Source: Pseudomonas putida (GTDB lineage: Bacteria; Pseudomonadota; Gammaproteobacteria; Pseudomonadales; Pseudomonadaceae). From it: a DNA stretch of 64,000 bases. Position 1 is the first letter of the stretch. Each line of letters begins with the position of its first letter. Below the pieces are notes generated by a model, which saw nothing but the letters and a program-made list of their open reading frames with translations, did no database searches and had not been told where the DNA came from. The position numbers and the translations under genes were made by a program. The stretch covers positions 3,782,001 through 3,846,000 of the forward strand of contig NZ_CP039371.1 in assembly GCF_005080685.1 (NCBI RefSeq). The letters run 5' to 3'. This document shows positions 1 to 8,683 of the stretch, piece after piece.

Positions 1-345
1 GCTGGCCCGGTTGACCCCGGAAATGAAGAAGACGTCGTCGGTGACCTTGCGCAGGGTATCGAGGAATTGCGGGTTGTACAGGTCGCCCTGGCCCTTCCAG
101 CGCACGCTGACGAGAAAGCGGTTGGCCCCGGTGAAGTACTGGCTGAAGCGCAGAAAATTGACCATGTAGTCATGGCGTACCGGGATCTGCTTGTTGAAGC
201 CGGGGTCGAGCTGGGTGTGGGTCGCGCTATAGCCCAAGCCCAGGGTCAACAGCACGAACAGCAACAGCAGGCCTCTGCGGCCCTTCATCAATGCATTGGC
301 GGTGGCCTCGACGCAGCGAGCGCTCCGGGTCTGTGCTTTTTTCAT
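1..345 (-). CDS. MMPL/RND-family transporter, copy 1 (N-terminal 115 residues; runs off left edge)
   Basis: This reads leftward from an ATG at 345 and is still open at position 1. The peptide has an N-terminal membrane segment (residues about 24-42) followed by DPGFNKQIPVRHDYM, a block shared almost word for word with the full-length MMPL protein at 28283-30649. The family forms 12-helix inner-membrane RND pumps. In proteobacterial catabolic islands for hydrophobic substrates they accompany YCF48, DUF1302 and DUF1329 proteins, probably moving substrate or lipids across the envelope. A GAGAGG Shine-Dalgarno lies just upstream, and the gene follows the YCF48 gene by 10 bp, so the two are one operon. 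The steroid role is inferred from context. Confidence 0.85.
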   Translation of the reverse strand, partial: MKKAQTRSARCVEATANALMKGRRGLLLLFVLLTLGLGYSATHTQLDPGFNKQIPVRHDYMVNFLRFSQYFTGANRFLVSVRWKGQGDLYNPQFLDTLRKVTDDVFFISGVNRAS

Positions 346-355
346 GAATCGCCTC

Positions 356-1324
356 TCATTTGCCCAGCGTGGCAAGGTCGCCCTCGCTGGCATCGAATAC
401 CCCTTGCTCACCACCCAACAGCAGCCGTGACCCCACCATGGCCGCCGACGTCAACGTGCCGTGCCCGGCCAGGCGCTTGGCGTCGATCCGTTCGCCACGG
501 GCATCCAGTCGCACCAGCGAGCTGCCAGCGCCGACGATCAGCAACCCGCCACCCGGCAGGCGGACATGGCCGTAGAGCGGTAGCGCGTTCCCGACCTCGA
601 CCTGGCGCCAGTGCGTGCCGAAGTCGTGGCTGACGAATACATGCCCGCGCATGCCGTAGGTCACCCAGTCGTCGTCGCTCAGGCGCACGATGCCGAACAG
701 CGAGCCGCTGTAGAACGCCGGCAGAGCCTGCCACTGCGCGCCACCGTCGGTACTGCGCAGCACCAGGCCCTGCTCGCCGACCAGCATGCGCCGGCCTGCC
801 GCGTCGCCGTCCATGCCGTTGAGGTGGGCGCTGTCGATCTCCAGCGCCAGTGGCCGCCAGGTCGCCCCCGCGTCGTCGGACTGATAGAACTTGCCGAAGC
901 TGCCATAGGCCAGCACCCGCTCGGCGCCTGCCGCCCACACGCCCAGCAGCGGCTCGCCGAGCTGGTCATCGTGGCGCACTTCGCGCCAGTGCCGGCCGGC
1001 ATCGTCGGAACGCAGGATCCAGCCATCGTGCCCAACCGCCAGCAGGCGCTTGCCGTCGAGCGCCACCAGGGCGGTCAGCGCGACCTGGCGTTGTGGCTCG
1101 ACCACCGCCGCTTGCCAGCTCCTGCCCTGGTCGTCGCTGAGCAGGATGCTGCCGCGCTCGCCCACCGCCAGCACGCGCTGGTCGAGGTCGAGCAAGGCAT
1201 TGATCTGCACGCGGTCGGCGCGCAGGGGATCATCGGCGGGCAAGGCATCGGGATGGGGCAGAAAGGTAAACACGATGGTCAGGCCCACGAACAGGCAGAC
1301 CAGGTAACCGATCACCGAGCGCAT
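356..1324 (-). CDS. YCF48/BNR-repeat beta-propeller protein, copy 1 (322 aa)
   Basis: The start chosen is the ATG at 1324 (MRSVIGYLVCL), which has GGGAG about 8 bp upstream. The reading frame is open further, but the extra residues run into REP-like DNA. The protein has one N-terminal membrane anchor (residues about 4-20) and then repeated WQ..GERGSILLSDDQGRSW-type blades typical of YCF48/photosystem II assembly-factor-like propellers. It would sit on the outer face of the inner membrane. A paralogue with the same partner order (YCF48 then MMPL) lies at 30646-31641. The exact molecular role of the family in catabolic islands is not known to me; a scaffold for the MMPL pump is an inference. 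Confidence 0.85.
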   Translation of the reverse strand: MRSVIGYLVCLFVGLTIVFTFLPHPDALPADDPLRADRVQINALLDLDQRVLAVGERGSILLSDDQGRSWQAAVVEPQRQVALTALVALDGKRLLAVGHDGWILRSDDAGRHWREVRHDDQLGEPLLGVWAAGAERVLAYGSFGKFYQSDDAGATWRPLALEIDSAHLNGMDGDAAGRRMLVGEQGLVLRSTDGGAQWQALPAFYSGSLFGIVRLSDDDWVTYGMRGHVFVSHDFGTHWRQVEVGNALPLYGHVRLPGGGLLIVGAGSSLVRLDARGERIDAKRLAGHGTLTSAAMVGSRLLLGGEQGVFDASEGDLATLGK

Positions 1325-1433
1325 GGGCATCGCTCCCGATCGAGGTGCAGGTACAACGCAACCATGGAACCGTTCCTCTTGTTCTTGTCGGGCGGGGGGC
1401 ATGGGGGATAGTCGGACGGGGGCGCGCGGGAAA

Positions 1434-1452
1434 CATCGTCCAAATGGCTTAA
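1434..1452 (-). promoter_or_regulatory. Recurrent island motif, site 1 (upstream of YCF48 copy 1)
   Basis: Read toward the gene the site is TTAAGCCATTTGGACGATG, a match to YTAGTC-N5-GGACGATG with the left half degenerate. It lies about 110 bp before the start at 1324. Its closest relative is site 8, in front of the paralogous YCF48 gene. Confidence 0.5.
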
Positions 1453-1497
1453 GGTTTGTCAGTAATGGCCCTGTCACCGATGCCAGGTCCGGCGCCG

Positions 1498-1785
1498 GAC
1501 CTGTGGGAGCGGGCTTGCCCGCGAACACCGGCAGAGCCGGTGCCAGGCAGCGCGTCGCATTCTTCGCGGGTGAACCCGCTCCTACAGGGGTTTCACTGCT
1601 GCTAGGACCGGCGCCAGACCTGTAGGAGCGGCTTTAGCCGCGAACACCGACGTAGCCGGTGCCAGACCTGTAGGAGCGGCTTTAGCCGCGAACACCGGCG
1701 TAGCCGGTGCCAGGGACCGCGGCGCATTCTTCGCGGGTGAACCCGCTCCTACAGGGCTTTCACTGCTGCCAGGGCCGGCGCCAGA
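1498..1785. repeat. Cluster of REP (repetitive extragenic palindrome) sequences
   Basis: About five REP-type units, such as CTGTAGGAGCGGCTTTAGCC and its inverse GCGGGTGAACCCGCTCCTAC, alternate in orientation and are separated by GCCGGTGCCAG-like spacers. They are the standard P. putida REP family. They fill most of the 489-bp gap (1325-1813) between two minus-strand operons, where they may also stop transcription. I see no gene in this gap. Confidence 0.85.
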
Positions 1786-1813
1786 CCTGCAGCCGATAGG
1801 AAACTGGCAACCT

Positions 1814-2767
1814 TCAACGCTGATACAGAATCACCAGGTCGTTGATCACCGATGGTCGCTCCTGGCCGACCACATGGGTGTTGATTTCCAGGGTCAACTG
1901 GGTACCGCGCTGCTTCACCTCCACCGCCTTGACCCTGGCCCTGGCGTGAATGCGCGAACCAGCCGGTACCGGCGCCGGGAAGCGCAGGCGGTCGGAGCCG
2001 TAGTTGATCTGCGTGGTGAAGCCAGTGATCTCGAAGCCCAGCGCCAGCTTCAACCGCGACTGCAGCACCTGCACCAGCGCGCCGTGGGCGATGGTGCCGC
2101 CGAACGGGCTGCTGCGCCGGGCCCGCTCGGGGTCGGTGTGGATCCAGTAATCGTCGCCCGACAGTTGGGCAAAGGCATCGATCAGCGCCTGGTCCACCAG
2201 CAGGCTGTTGCTCCAGTCGCTGTAGTGCTCGCTGACCAGAGCCTGCAGACCGGCCTGGTCCTGGCAGTCGACCTGCAGGCGCGTCGAGGGAGCCTCTTCG
2301 CGCGAGGTATCGTCGACGACGGGCTGCGCTTCAAGACGGGCAGCGTCCTGGTCCACCCCGGTGAAGCGCAACAGCCGGGTGCCCTTGGCGTCTACCTGGG
2401 CGAACACCGGCTGCAACGGCATGCCGATGCGGATCTGCCCTTCCTCCACCCCCACCAGCGTGGTGTTGATGCGCACGCCCTCGGCCAGCTCGACCACCGC
2501 CAGCGCCTGGGGCATTTCATCGATGAAGTCCGGCAGGGTCGGAATCCGCGTCAAGGTGTAGCTGTACAACGTCGCCTGGCCATTCACCTCGTGCCAGGCC
2601 GGGTCCGGCGCCAGGCAGGCCGGACAGTGCCGGCGCGGGTAGAACAGCCACTGCGCGCAGGCGCCACAGCGCTGCACCAGGAGACGACGGGCCTTGAGCC
2701 CCTCCCAGAACGGTGCGGAAATCTCGGTTGCCACAGGCATCGGTTTGTTGTTCGACATAATCGTCAT
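1814..2767 (-). CDS. DUF35 (OB-fold, zinc ribbon) - MaoC hotdog fusion, steroid side-chain hydratase candidate (317 aa)
   Basis: Residues about 1-150 form a DUF35 module with a rubredoxin-like zinc knuckle (C34, C37, C48, C51) and an OB-fold. Residues about 165-317 form a MaoC hotdog with the hydratase motif SGDDYWIHTD and FGGTIAHG. DUF35 domains bind SCP-x thiolase-like aldolases, and MaoC domains hydrate steroid enoyl-CoAs. The gene overlaps the thiolase-like gene at 2764-3975 by 4 bp (ATGA), so hydration followed by retro-aldol cleavage of a side chain is the likely joint role. A second ATG at 2758 has a better-spaced GGGAG and may be the true start. The order DUF35-MaoC is the reverse of that in the ChsH2-like protein at 21309. 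Confidence 0.8.
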   Translation of the reverse strand: MTIMSNNKPMPVATEISAPFWEGLKARRLLVQRCGACAQWLFYPRRHCPACLAPDPAWHEVNGQATLYSYTLTRIPTLPDFIDEMPQALAVVELAEGVRINTTLVGVEEGQIRIGMPLQPVFAQVDAKGTRLLRFTGVDQDAARLEAQPVVDDTSREEAPSTRLQVDCQDQAGLQALVSEHYSDWSNSLLVDQALIDAFAQLSGDDYWIHTDPERARRSSPFGGTIAHGALVQVLQSRLKLALGFEITGFTTQINYGSDRLRFPAPVPAGSRIHARARVKAVEVKQRGTQLTLEINTHVVGQERPSVINDLVILYQR

Positions 2768-3975
2768 GCTCCCTGAAGGATCAATGCGCCCTGCTCGCTC
2801 ATCACGCCGCCGGTGCCGGAGACATAGACGCTGTCGCAGCGCTGCAACTGGCGCTCGCCCGCAGCCCCGGCGATCTGCGTGACCGCCTCGATGACCTGGG
2901 ACATGCCACCGGCCGAGCCGGCCTGGCCAAAGCTGAGCTGGCCGCCATGGGTGTTCATGGGGAAATCGCCGCGCCAGGTCAGGTCGTGCTCGCTGACGAA
3001 CTTCATGCCCTCGCCCTTGCCGCAGAATCCGGCGTCTTCCAGGGTCAGCAAGGCGGTGATGGTGTAGCAGTCGTAGATTTGCGCAGCATCGACATCGCCT
3101 GGTTTCAACCCGGCCATGGCGAAGGCGCGTTGCGAGGCCGGGCCGATGGGCGTGTGCACCATGTCCTGGGCGTAGGTCGGCGATTTGAACGCCAGGTGCT
3201 CGCCGAAACCGGTGATGAACGCCGGTCGCTTGCGGGCCCGCGCGGCGAGTTCCTTGTTGGTGATGATCAGCGCCGCGCCACCAGCCACCGGCATGACGAT
3301 TTCCAGCACGTGCAGTGGATCGGCGACCCTGCGGCTGGCCAGCACCTGCTCCACGGTGAGCGGTTGGCCGAAGAACATCGCCTGCGGGTTGGCCTGGGCG
3401 TTGCTGCGTTGGTCGACGGCGATCTTCGCCAGCGCCCGTGGGTCATAGCCATACTCGGCGGCATAGCGCTGCGCGATCATCGCGTAGCCGGTGTTCTGGC
3501 CCATGTGCCCGTAAGGCAGGTCGAACTCGGCCTCCGGCGCCCCGAAGGCGGTGCTGTGGCCACCGAAGCGCATGGCCCTGGCCATCCACCCCGCGTCCTC
3601 ATCCGGCCCCAATGGCGCCATGCGCGCCGGCAGCACGCACAGAACCGCCTGGCACAAGCCCAGCTCGATCGCCGCGGCAGCGCGCCAGACCATGCCGACC
3701 GAGGTGCAACCGCCCAGGTCGACCACTTCGGCGAAATTCAACCGCAGGCCCAGGTATTCCGCCGCCATCGCTGGCACGAACACCGAGGCTTCGTGGAAGT
3801 GCGGCCCGTTGATCACCAGCCCATCGAGGTCCGAAGCCTGCAGGCCGGCATCGCGCAAGGCCTGGGCGGCCAGGTCGGCGACCTGTTCGAGGTGGAACAT
3901 CTTCGGCGCCGTCGCGTACTTTTCCGGTTTGTATTGCGCGGTACCGACTATTGCTGCGTGGCCTTTGAGCCCCAT
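2764..3975 (-). CDS. SCP-x/Ltp-type thiolase-like protein, probable steroid side-chain aldolase (403 aa)
   Basis: The sequence has the thiolase fold of the lipid-transfer (SCP-x) branch: an N-terminal AAIVGTAQY, a nucleophile-loop Cys at C90 (GGCTS) and a C-terminal GGQLSFGQAGSAGGM segment. In Ltp2 and in the Sal aldolases of cholate-degrading Pseudomonas this fold cleaves a hydroxylated side-chain CoA by retro-aldol chemistry instead of thiolysis and needs a DUF35 partner, which is encoded here immediately downstream with a 4-bp overlap. It lies 50 bp after the DUF1302 gene; the gap contains a GGCGCC..GGCGCC hairpin that could reduce read-through. An ordinary beta-keto thiolase role cannot be excluded. 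Confidence 0.78.
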   Translation of the reverse strand: MGLKGHAAIVGTAQYKPEKYATAPKMFHLEQVADLAAQALRDAGLQASDLDGLVINGPHFHEASVFVPAMAAEYLGLRLNFAEVVDLGGCTSVGMVWRAAAAIELGLCQAVLCVLPARMAPLGPDEDAGWMARAMRFGGHSTAFGAPEAEFDLPYGHMGQNTGYAMIAQRYAAEYGYDPRALAKIAVDQRSNAQANPQAMFFGQPLTVEQVLASRRVADPLHVLEIVMPVAGGAALIITNKELAARARKRPAFITGFGEHLAFKSPTYAQDMVHTPIGPASQRAFAMAGLKPGDVDAAQIYDCYTITALLTLEDAGFCGKGEGMKFVSEHDLTWRGDFPMNTHGGQLSFGQAGSAGGMSQVIEAVTQIAGAAGERQLQRCDSVYVSGTGGVMSEQGALILQGA

Positions 3976-4025
3976 AGTGCCTCCGTGCCGGCGCCTGCGG
4001 GCGCCAGCGTAGTCCAGGTGATCAG

Positions 4026-5705
4026 TCAGAAGGTGTATTTCAACGAGAAGGTGGCGTAGTCACGATCGGCGTACGGGCGCTTGATCGCATCGGGCGAGCC
4101 GAGGTAGCCGACGTAGGTGAGCGCGGCCTCGAGGTTGCCCAGGTACTTGAAGGTGGTGCCTACACTGAGGCGGCGGTCACCCTGCACGCCGGATATGCTC
4201 CCGGCCATGGGCGTCGAGCCACTGAACACGTTGGAGAAGCGCACCGGCACTTCCAGATCCCAGCCTTGGAAAACCCCCGGATAACTGAACGAGGCGCCGA
4301 CGGTGAAGGCGCTGGCATCGCGCGAGCGCCAGCCGGTTGCAGTCTTGTAGGTGTAGTCATCGGATGCTCCGACCAAGGGTTCGAGGCTCGGCAACAGGGC
4401 CACGCCCTGCAGGTTCCCGGCCGCCGAGGTGGCGTCGACACTGTCGACACGCACGTGGATGATTTCGCCGGTCAGGGTGGTCTGGCTGGCCCAGGGACGA
4501 TCGCCCAGCACGCGCATGGCCGAGAGCTGGAACTGCTGGCCCTTGCCACGTGCAGGCGTCGGGCCCAGGCCGGTATTGACCATCACCGGCGCCCCGTCGC
4601 GGTACGACCATTCGGCGCCGATCTGGGTTTCGCCGAGCTTGGTCGAGGCGCTGATGCCGGTGAGCTTGATGTCCTCGAAGTACTTCACCCGATAGCCATT
4701 GGCGGCGAAGGCGAACTGCCCACCGCCCACTGCCACCGGGCTATAGCCAACCAGTGCGGTGGCCGGGTTCTTGTCGTGGTAGTTGACGTGGAACAGCGAC
4801 AGCTCCAGGGCCGGCACGGGCCGGTAGCGCAACTGCACACCCCACTGGCCACTGTCACGCGGCTCGTCGGTGCCGCGGTAGGGCACGTTGCCGGTCGGCG
4901 TGATGAGGAATTCGCGACCCGGGCCGATCACATCGGTACCCGACAGGTAGCTGCCCACCGGGGCCAGCTCGGTGCCTTTCCATTCGTACTGCACGTAGGC
5001 GCCGAAGGTGAACTGCGGATTGAAACGGTACGAGGCCGACACCTGGCCGACCGGCAGCAGGACTTCCTTGACCTCGACCCCTGGCTGCGCTGCCTTGACC
5101 GCATCCGAGGGGTTCTGCACGCCGTTGACGCCGGGGTAGTACAGGCTCTCGCCCCACGACTCGATATGGCGACCGGCCTTGACGTCGAGCATCGAGTCGT
5201 TGTCGAAGCGCCAGCCACCGAACACGTAGGCATCCAGCAGGCGTGTGCGGCCACCGCTGTAGTATTTCGCATCGCTGGTGAACTCGTCGTTGTCGCCGTC
5301 CTTGTTCACCGTGGCCGGCGAATCGTTGTCGTTCTTGCGGTGGTAGACATCGTCATAGAAGGTACTGGCCCGCACCACGGCGCCGTAGTTGTCCTTGCGC
5401 ATGATCATCTCGCCCAGTGCCCCCAGACGGTTGGTGGTCAGGCTGCCCTGGTTGAAGTTGCGGTCGCCGTCGTCGGCGTTGACCCCCATCAGGCGATCGC
5501 TGGGTTTGCCCAGGCGCACGCCGATGCCATAGCTGGTGGTCACCGACCAGTCGATGGTCGCGCCATTGTCGAACTCGATGGTTTCCCCCGCCCAGGCCGG
5601 CGCCGAGGCCAGGGCGATCGCCGCCGTCAGGCTGACCAGCGGCACGCCGCGGCAAGCAAGGCCAGTCGCTAGGCCCGTACCGTTATTGTTGTTCTTGTCG
5701 ATCAC
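4026..5705 (-). CDS. DUF1302 family outer-membrane protein (559 aa)
   Basis: The best start is the GTG at 5705 with AGGAG 7 bp upstream; a TTG at 5726 is also in frame but poorly placed. A signal peptide ends near APAWA-GETIEF (about residue 39), and the mature part is a long beta-rich chain ending in the aromatic residues SLKYTF, as in outer-membrane barrels. DUF1302 proteins are regularly encoded beside DUF1329, MMPL and YCF48 genes in islands for hydrophobic substrates. Passage of steroid across the outer membrane is the likely role, by inference. The gene overlaps the end of the hydrolase gene at 5683 by 23 bp. Confidence 0.85.
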   Translation of the reverse strand: MIDKNNNNGTGLATGLACRGVPLVSLTAAIALASAPAWAGETIEFDNGATIDWSVTTSYGIGVRLGKPSDRLMGVNADDGDRNFNQGSLTTNRLGALGEMIMRKDNYGAVVRASTFYDDVYHRKNDNDSPATVNKDGDNDEFTSDAKYYSGGRTRLLDAYVFGGWRFDNDSMLDVKAGRHIESWGESLYYPGVNGVQNPSDAVKAAQPGVEVKEVLLPVGQVSASYRFNPQFTFGAYVQYEWKGTELAPVGSYLSGTDVIGPGREFLITPTGNVPYRGTDEPRDSGQWGVQLRYRPVPALELSLFHVNYHDKNPATALVGYSPVAVGGGQFAFAANGYRVKYFEDIKLTGISASTKLGETQIGAEWSYRDGAPVMVNTGLGPTPARGKGQQFQLSAMRVLGDRPWASQTTLTGEIIHVRVDSVDATSAAGNLQGVALLPSLEPLVGASDDYTYKTATGWRSRDASAFTVGASFSYPGVFQGWDLEVPVRFSNVFSGSTPMAGSISGVQGDRRLSVGTTFKYLGNLEAALTYVGYLGSPDAIKRPYADRDYATFSLKYTF

Positions 5706-6837
5706 ACGGACTCTCCTGATGGGCAACCAGCTGGCTGCCTGGAATGTTCAACGTCGCCGTCGGGCCGGGCGCGAACCCCGGTTGCCCCGGCGAGCTGCGG
5801 CGGTAGCGTAAATGCCCCTGCTGCAGTTCACGCACGAGCAGCCCTTCGGCCATGAGGTAGTTGGCATGGGCCAACGTTTCGCCAAGCGCCATCAGTTCGT
5901 CGAAACGCCCTGACAGCTTGGGGAACAACACGGCCATCAGCTCGAGCGCGGTGCGCGGCTCGTCACAGCTGGCCAGCATCCGCGACAACTGGGCCTGGTG
6001 ATGGGCCTGCAGTTGGTCCAGGCGCGCATGCAAGTTGTAGAACGGCCGCTCGTGGGCCGGCAGCACCAGCACGCTGTCCGGCAGCGCGCGCAGGTGTTCG
6101 AGCGAGGCCAGCCATTCGCGCAGCGGGTCGGCCTCCGGCTCGGTGGCGTGCACGCCCACGGTGGGGGTGATGCGCGGCAGTACCTGGTCGCCGGCGATCA
6201 GCACGCTGCCGTCCTCGGCGTACAGGCAGGCATGCTCCGGAGAGTGGCCACGGCCGATCACCACGCGCCAGTGGCGGTCGCCGATGGCCAGGCGGTCGCC
6301 TTCGCGCAGGCGCCGATAGCTGTTGAAGTGCAGCGGCCGGAAGTGGCCGTTCTGGATCAACCGGTACAACTCGCCGATCGCTTCCTGGTCATAGCCGGCC
6401 TTGGCGTAGAAGTCGCTGAAGTCCCAACCTGGAGCTTGTCCGGCGGGTACTGCCTGATACAACGAGCGGTATTCGCTCGCGGTCATGTAGATCGGGCAGC
6501 GATAGCGCTCGGCGAGCCAGCCGGCCACGCCGGCATGGTCGGAGTGGTAATGGGTGCAGATCACCGCCAGCACCGGCTGGCCGGCGAACAGCTCGGCGAA
6601 CACGCGCTCCCAGACCTCACGGGTTTGCGGGGTGTTCATGCCGCTGTCCACCACTACCCAACCACTGCCGTGGCGCAACAGGTACAGGTTGATGTGGTCG
6701 AGCCGAAATGGCAGTGGCATGCGCAGCCACCACACCCCGTCCGACACCTCGCGCCACTCGCCACTGCCTTGTGCCTGCGGCCAGGGGTAACGCAGGCCAC
6801 CTTCCAGCGTCTGCTCGTCACCGTCACGTTCAGCCAT
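5683..6837 (-). CDS. Metallo-beta-lactamase-fold hydrolase (384 aa)
   Basis: The start is the ATG at 6837 (MAERDGDE) inside the end of the ligase gene, an 8-bp overlap. The metal-binding signature T-H-Y-H-S-D-H (H96, H98, D100, H101) is intact, with a downstream GRGHSPEH and AGDQVLP that supply the later metal ligands. The length and the C-terminal helical extension fit the glyoxalase-II/lactonase-like branch. Its place between an acyl-CoA synthetase and the DUF1302 porin suggests hydrolysis of a thioester, lactone or conjugated ester in substrate preparation. The true substrate cannot be read from the sequence. Confidence 0.8.
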   Translation of the reverse strand: MAERDGDEQTLEGGLRYPWPQAQGSGEWREVSDGVWWLRMPLPFRLDHINLYLLRHGSGWVVVDSGMNTPQTREVWERVFAELFAGQPVLAVICTHYHSDHAGVAGWLAERYRCPIYMTASEYRSLYQAVPAGQAPGWDFSDFYAKAGYDQEAIGELYRLIQNGHFRPLHFNSYRRLREGDRLAIGDRHWRVVIGRGHSPEHACLYAEDGSVLIAGDQVLPRITPTVGVHATEPEADPLREWLASLEHLRALPDSVLVLPAHERPFYNLHARLDQLQAHHQAQLSRMLASCDEPRTALELMAVLFPKLSGRFDELMALGETLAHANYLMAEGLLVRELQQGHLRYRRSSPGQPGFAPGPTATLNIPGSQLVAHQESPCDRQEQQ

Positions 6838-8683
6838 GCTGGCCACCGACGAACGCTGGCAGCCCGACCTGAGCCAGCATCTGCTCGGAATACGGCTGGT
6901 AGCTGCGGCTGCTTTCATCGCGGATGAACAACGGGTCGCTGCAGGCTTCGGGGCTGTAGCCCTGGCGTTGCAGGTCGACCTTGCGCAACTTGAAGGTGCT
7001 GGTCAGGTCCGCTGCCGCGCTCACCCGCACGAACATCGGCGCGGCATAGCGCGGCAGGCGCGCCTCGGTCAGTTGGTAAAACGCTTGCGGGTCGAACGCC
7101 TGGCCGGGCTGCATCAATACCGCGGCCATGCCCGCCCTGCCCTCGTGCTGCGGCACCTGCACGCCGTAGATGTTGATCAGCTCCAGGCCCGGCAGGTCAC
7201 TGAGGGCGTCGGCCACCTCCTGGGTAGAAACGTTCTCGCTCTTCCAGCGGAAGGTATCGCCGATGCGGTCGACGAAGTAGCAGTAGCCGTCGGCGTCCTG
7301 GCGCAGCAGGTCGCCCGAGCTCCACCAGGCATCACCGACCTGCAGCACATTGCGGCGGATCTTGCTCTCGGTGGCCGCTTGGCAGGTATAGCCCTCGAAG
7401 CGACCGCCACCGATGTCCGGGTGGTCGACGATAAAGCCCATGGCCTCACCCACTTCGCCGACCTCGCACAGCTGGTAGAAGCCGTTGGCATCGCGTGGGT
7501 GGCAATCGTTCTCCACGTCGTAGCGCACCAGGCGCAGATTGGTGCGGCTCCAATCCGGTACACGCCCGCAGGAACCAAGGTAATTGTCGACATTGATCAG
7601 GTTGGTATTGGCTTCGGTAGCGCCCCAGCCTTCGAACACCTGGAGCGGGCCGAACCGCTCGAGCCAGCGCTGCCAGGCGTCGCCCGACAGCCCGGCGCCG
7701 AGCATGCAGCGCAGGCTGTGCTCACGCTCCCCGGCCTGTGGCGGGCGGTTGAGCAGGTAGCGGCAGATTTCGCCGATGTACTGGAACACGCTGATGCGAT
7801 GGCGTGCCACGTCGCTCCAGAACTCGCGCACGCTGAACTTGCGGCGCACCACGATGCTGGCGCCGACGCGCAGCGCCGTGGAGGTGACCGAAGTGGCGGC
7901 AGCGCCGTGGTAAAGCGGCAGGCAGCAATAGAACACATCATCGGCGGTGGCCTGCAAGGTCACTTCCATCACATCGCCCGACGACATCCAGCGCATGTGG
8001 CTGTAGCGCGCCGCTTTCGGCAGCCCAGTGGTGCCCGAGGTGAAGATCAGCAGCGTCGGTGCCTGAGCTTCGATGCCAGCACGCAGTTCGCGCGGGAAGC
8101 GGCTGCGCGGCGCGCCGGCAAGGTCGGCGGCGAAGCTGGCGTCGATGCCGGCAGGGAGCGCGCCCGGCCATGGCTGTTCGGCGTCGTTGACCAGCCACAC
8201 CGGCAGGTGCGGCAGGCCCTCGGTGGCCTGCAGGTTGCCCAGGCACTCCTCGCCCACGACCAGCGCCTTTGCGCCAGTGGTTTGCAGCGCATGCACCAAG
8301 GGTTTGCCGGCCACCTGGGTGTTGATGAAGGCCACCACTACCCCGAGCTTGACCAGGCCGAACCAGCAGGCGAAGAACGCCGGGCGATTTTCCATCGCCA
8401 GGGCGCACACATCGCCGGGACGCAGGCCACGGGCCACACAGGCATGGGCCATCTGATCGGCCAGGCGGTCGACTTCGGCGTAGCTCAGCACCTGTTCGCC
8501 ATAAATGAGGAACGAGCGCTCGGCGTGGGTATCGGCCTGCGCCTCCAGGCGGTCGGCCAGGGTGTAGAGGTCGCGGGGCTTGATCTGCGCGCTGGCGGCG
8601 CTGCGCAGGTCAAGCAGAGCCTGGGTCTGCTCGCGGCTGACCGGGTGTTGGCTGGCCGAGGTCATCGTGAGCGGCAGGTTCAT
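6830..8683 (-). CDS. FATP/VLACS-type acyl-CoA synthetase, candidate steroid side-chain CoA ligase (617 aa)
   Basis: This is an adenylate-forming enzyme with the P-loop IFTSGTTGLPKAARYSH near residue 220 and FATP-family hallmarks: GEVGEAMGFI, a YCYFVDRIGDTFRWKSENVST block and a tail containing LTSTFKLRKVDL. The same family includes bile-acid and very-long-chain CoA synthetases. Together with the aldolase module downstream this points to activation of a steroid carboxylic side chain. The start at 8683 has an excellent GGAGGTGACGCA Shine-Dalgarno and overlaps the OYE stop codon by 4 bp. The precise substrate (C5 versus shortened side chain) is unknown. Confidence 0.82.
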   Translation of the reverse strand: MNLPLTMTSASQHPVSREQTQALLDLRSAASAQIKPRDLYTLADRLEAQADTHAERSFLIYGEQVLSYAEVDRLADQMAHACVARGLRPGDVCALAMENRPAFFACWFGLVKLGVVVAFINTQVAGKPLVHALQTTGAKALVVGEECLGNLQATEGLPHLPVWLVNDAEQPWPGALPAGIDASFAADLAGAPRSRFPRELRAGIEAQAPTLLIFTSGTTGLPKAARYSHMRWMSSGDVMEVTLQATADDVFYCCLPLYHGAAATSVTSTALRVGASIVVRRKFSVREFWSDVARHRISVFQYIGEICRYLLNRPPQAGEREHSLRCMLGAGLSGDAWQRWLERFGPLQVFEGWGATEANTNLINVDNYLGSCGRVPDWSRTNLRLVRYDVENDCHPRDANGFYQLCEVGEVGEAMGFIVDHPDIGGGRFEGYTCQAATESKIRRNVLQVGDAWWSSGDLLRQDADGYCYFVDRIGDTFRWKSENVSTQEVADALSDLPGLELINIYGVQVPQHEGRAGMAAVLMQPGQAFDPQAFYQLTEARLPRYAAPMFVRVSAAADLTSTFKLRKVDLQRQGYSPEACSDPLFIRDESSRSYQPYSEQMLAQVGLPAFVGGQHG

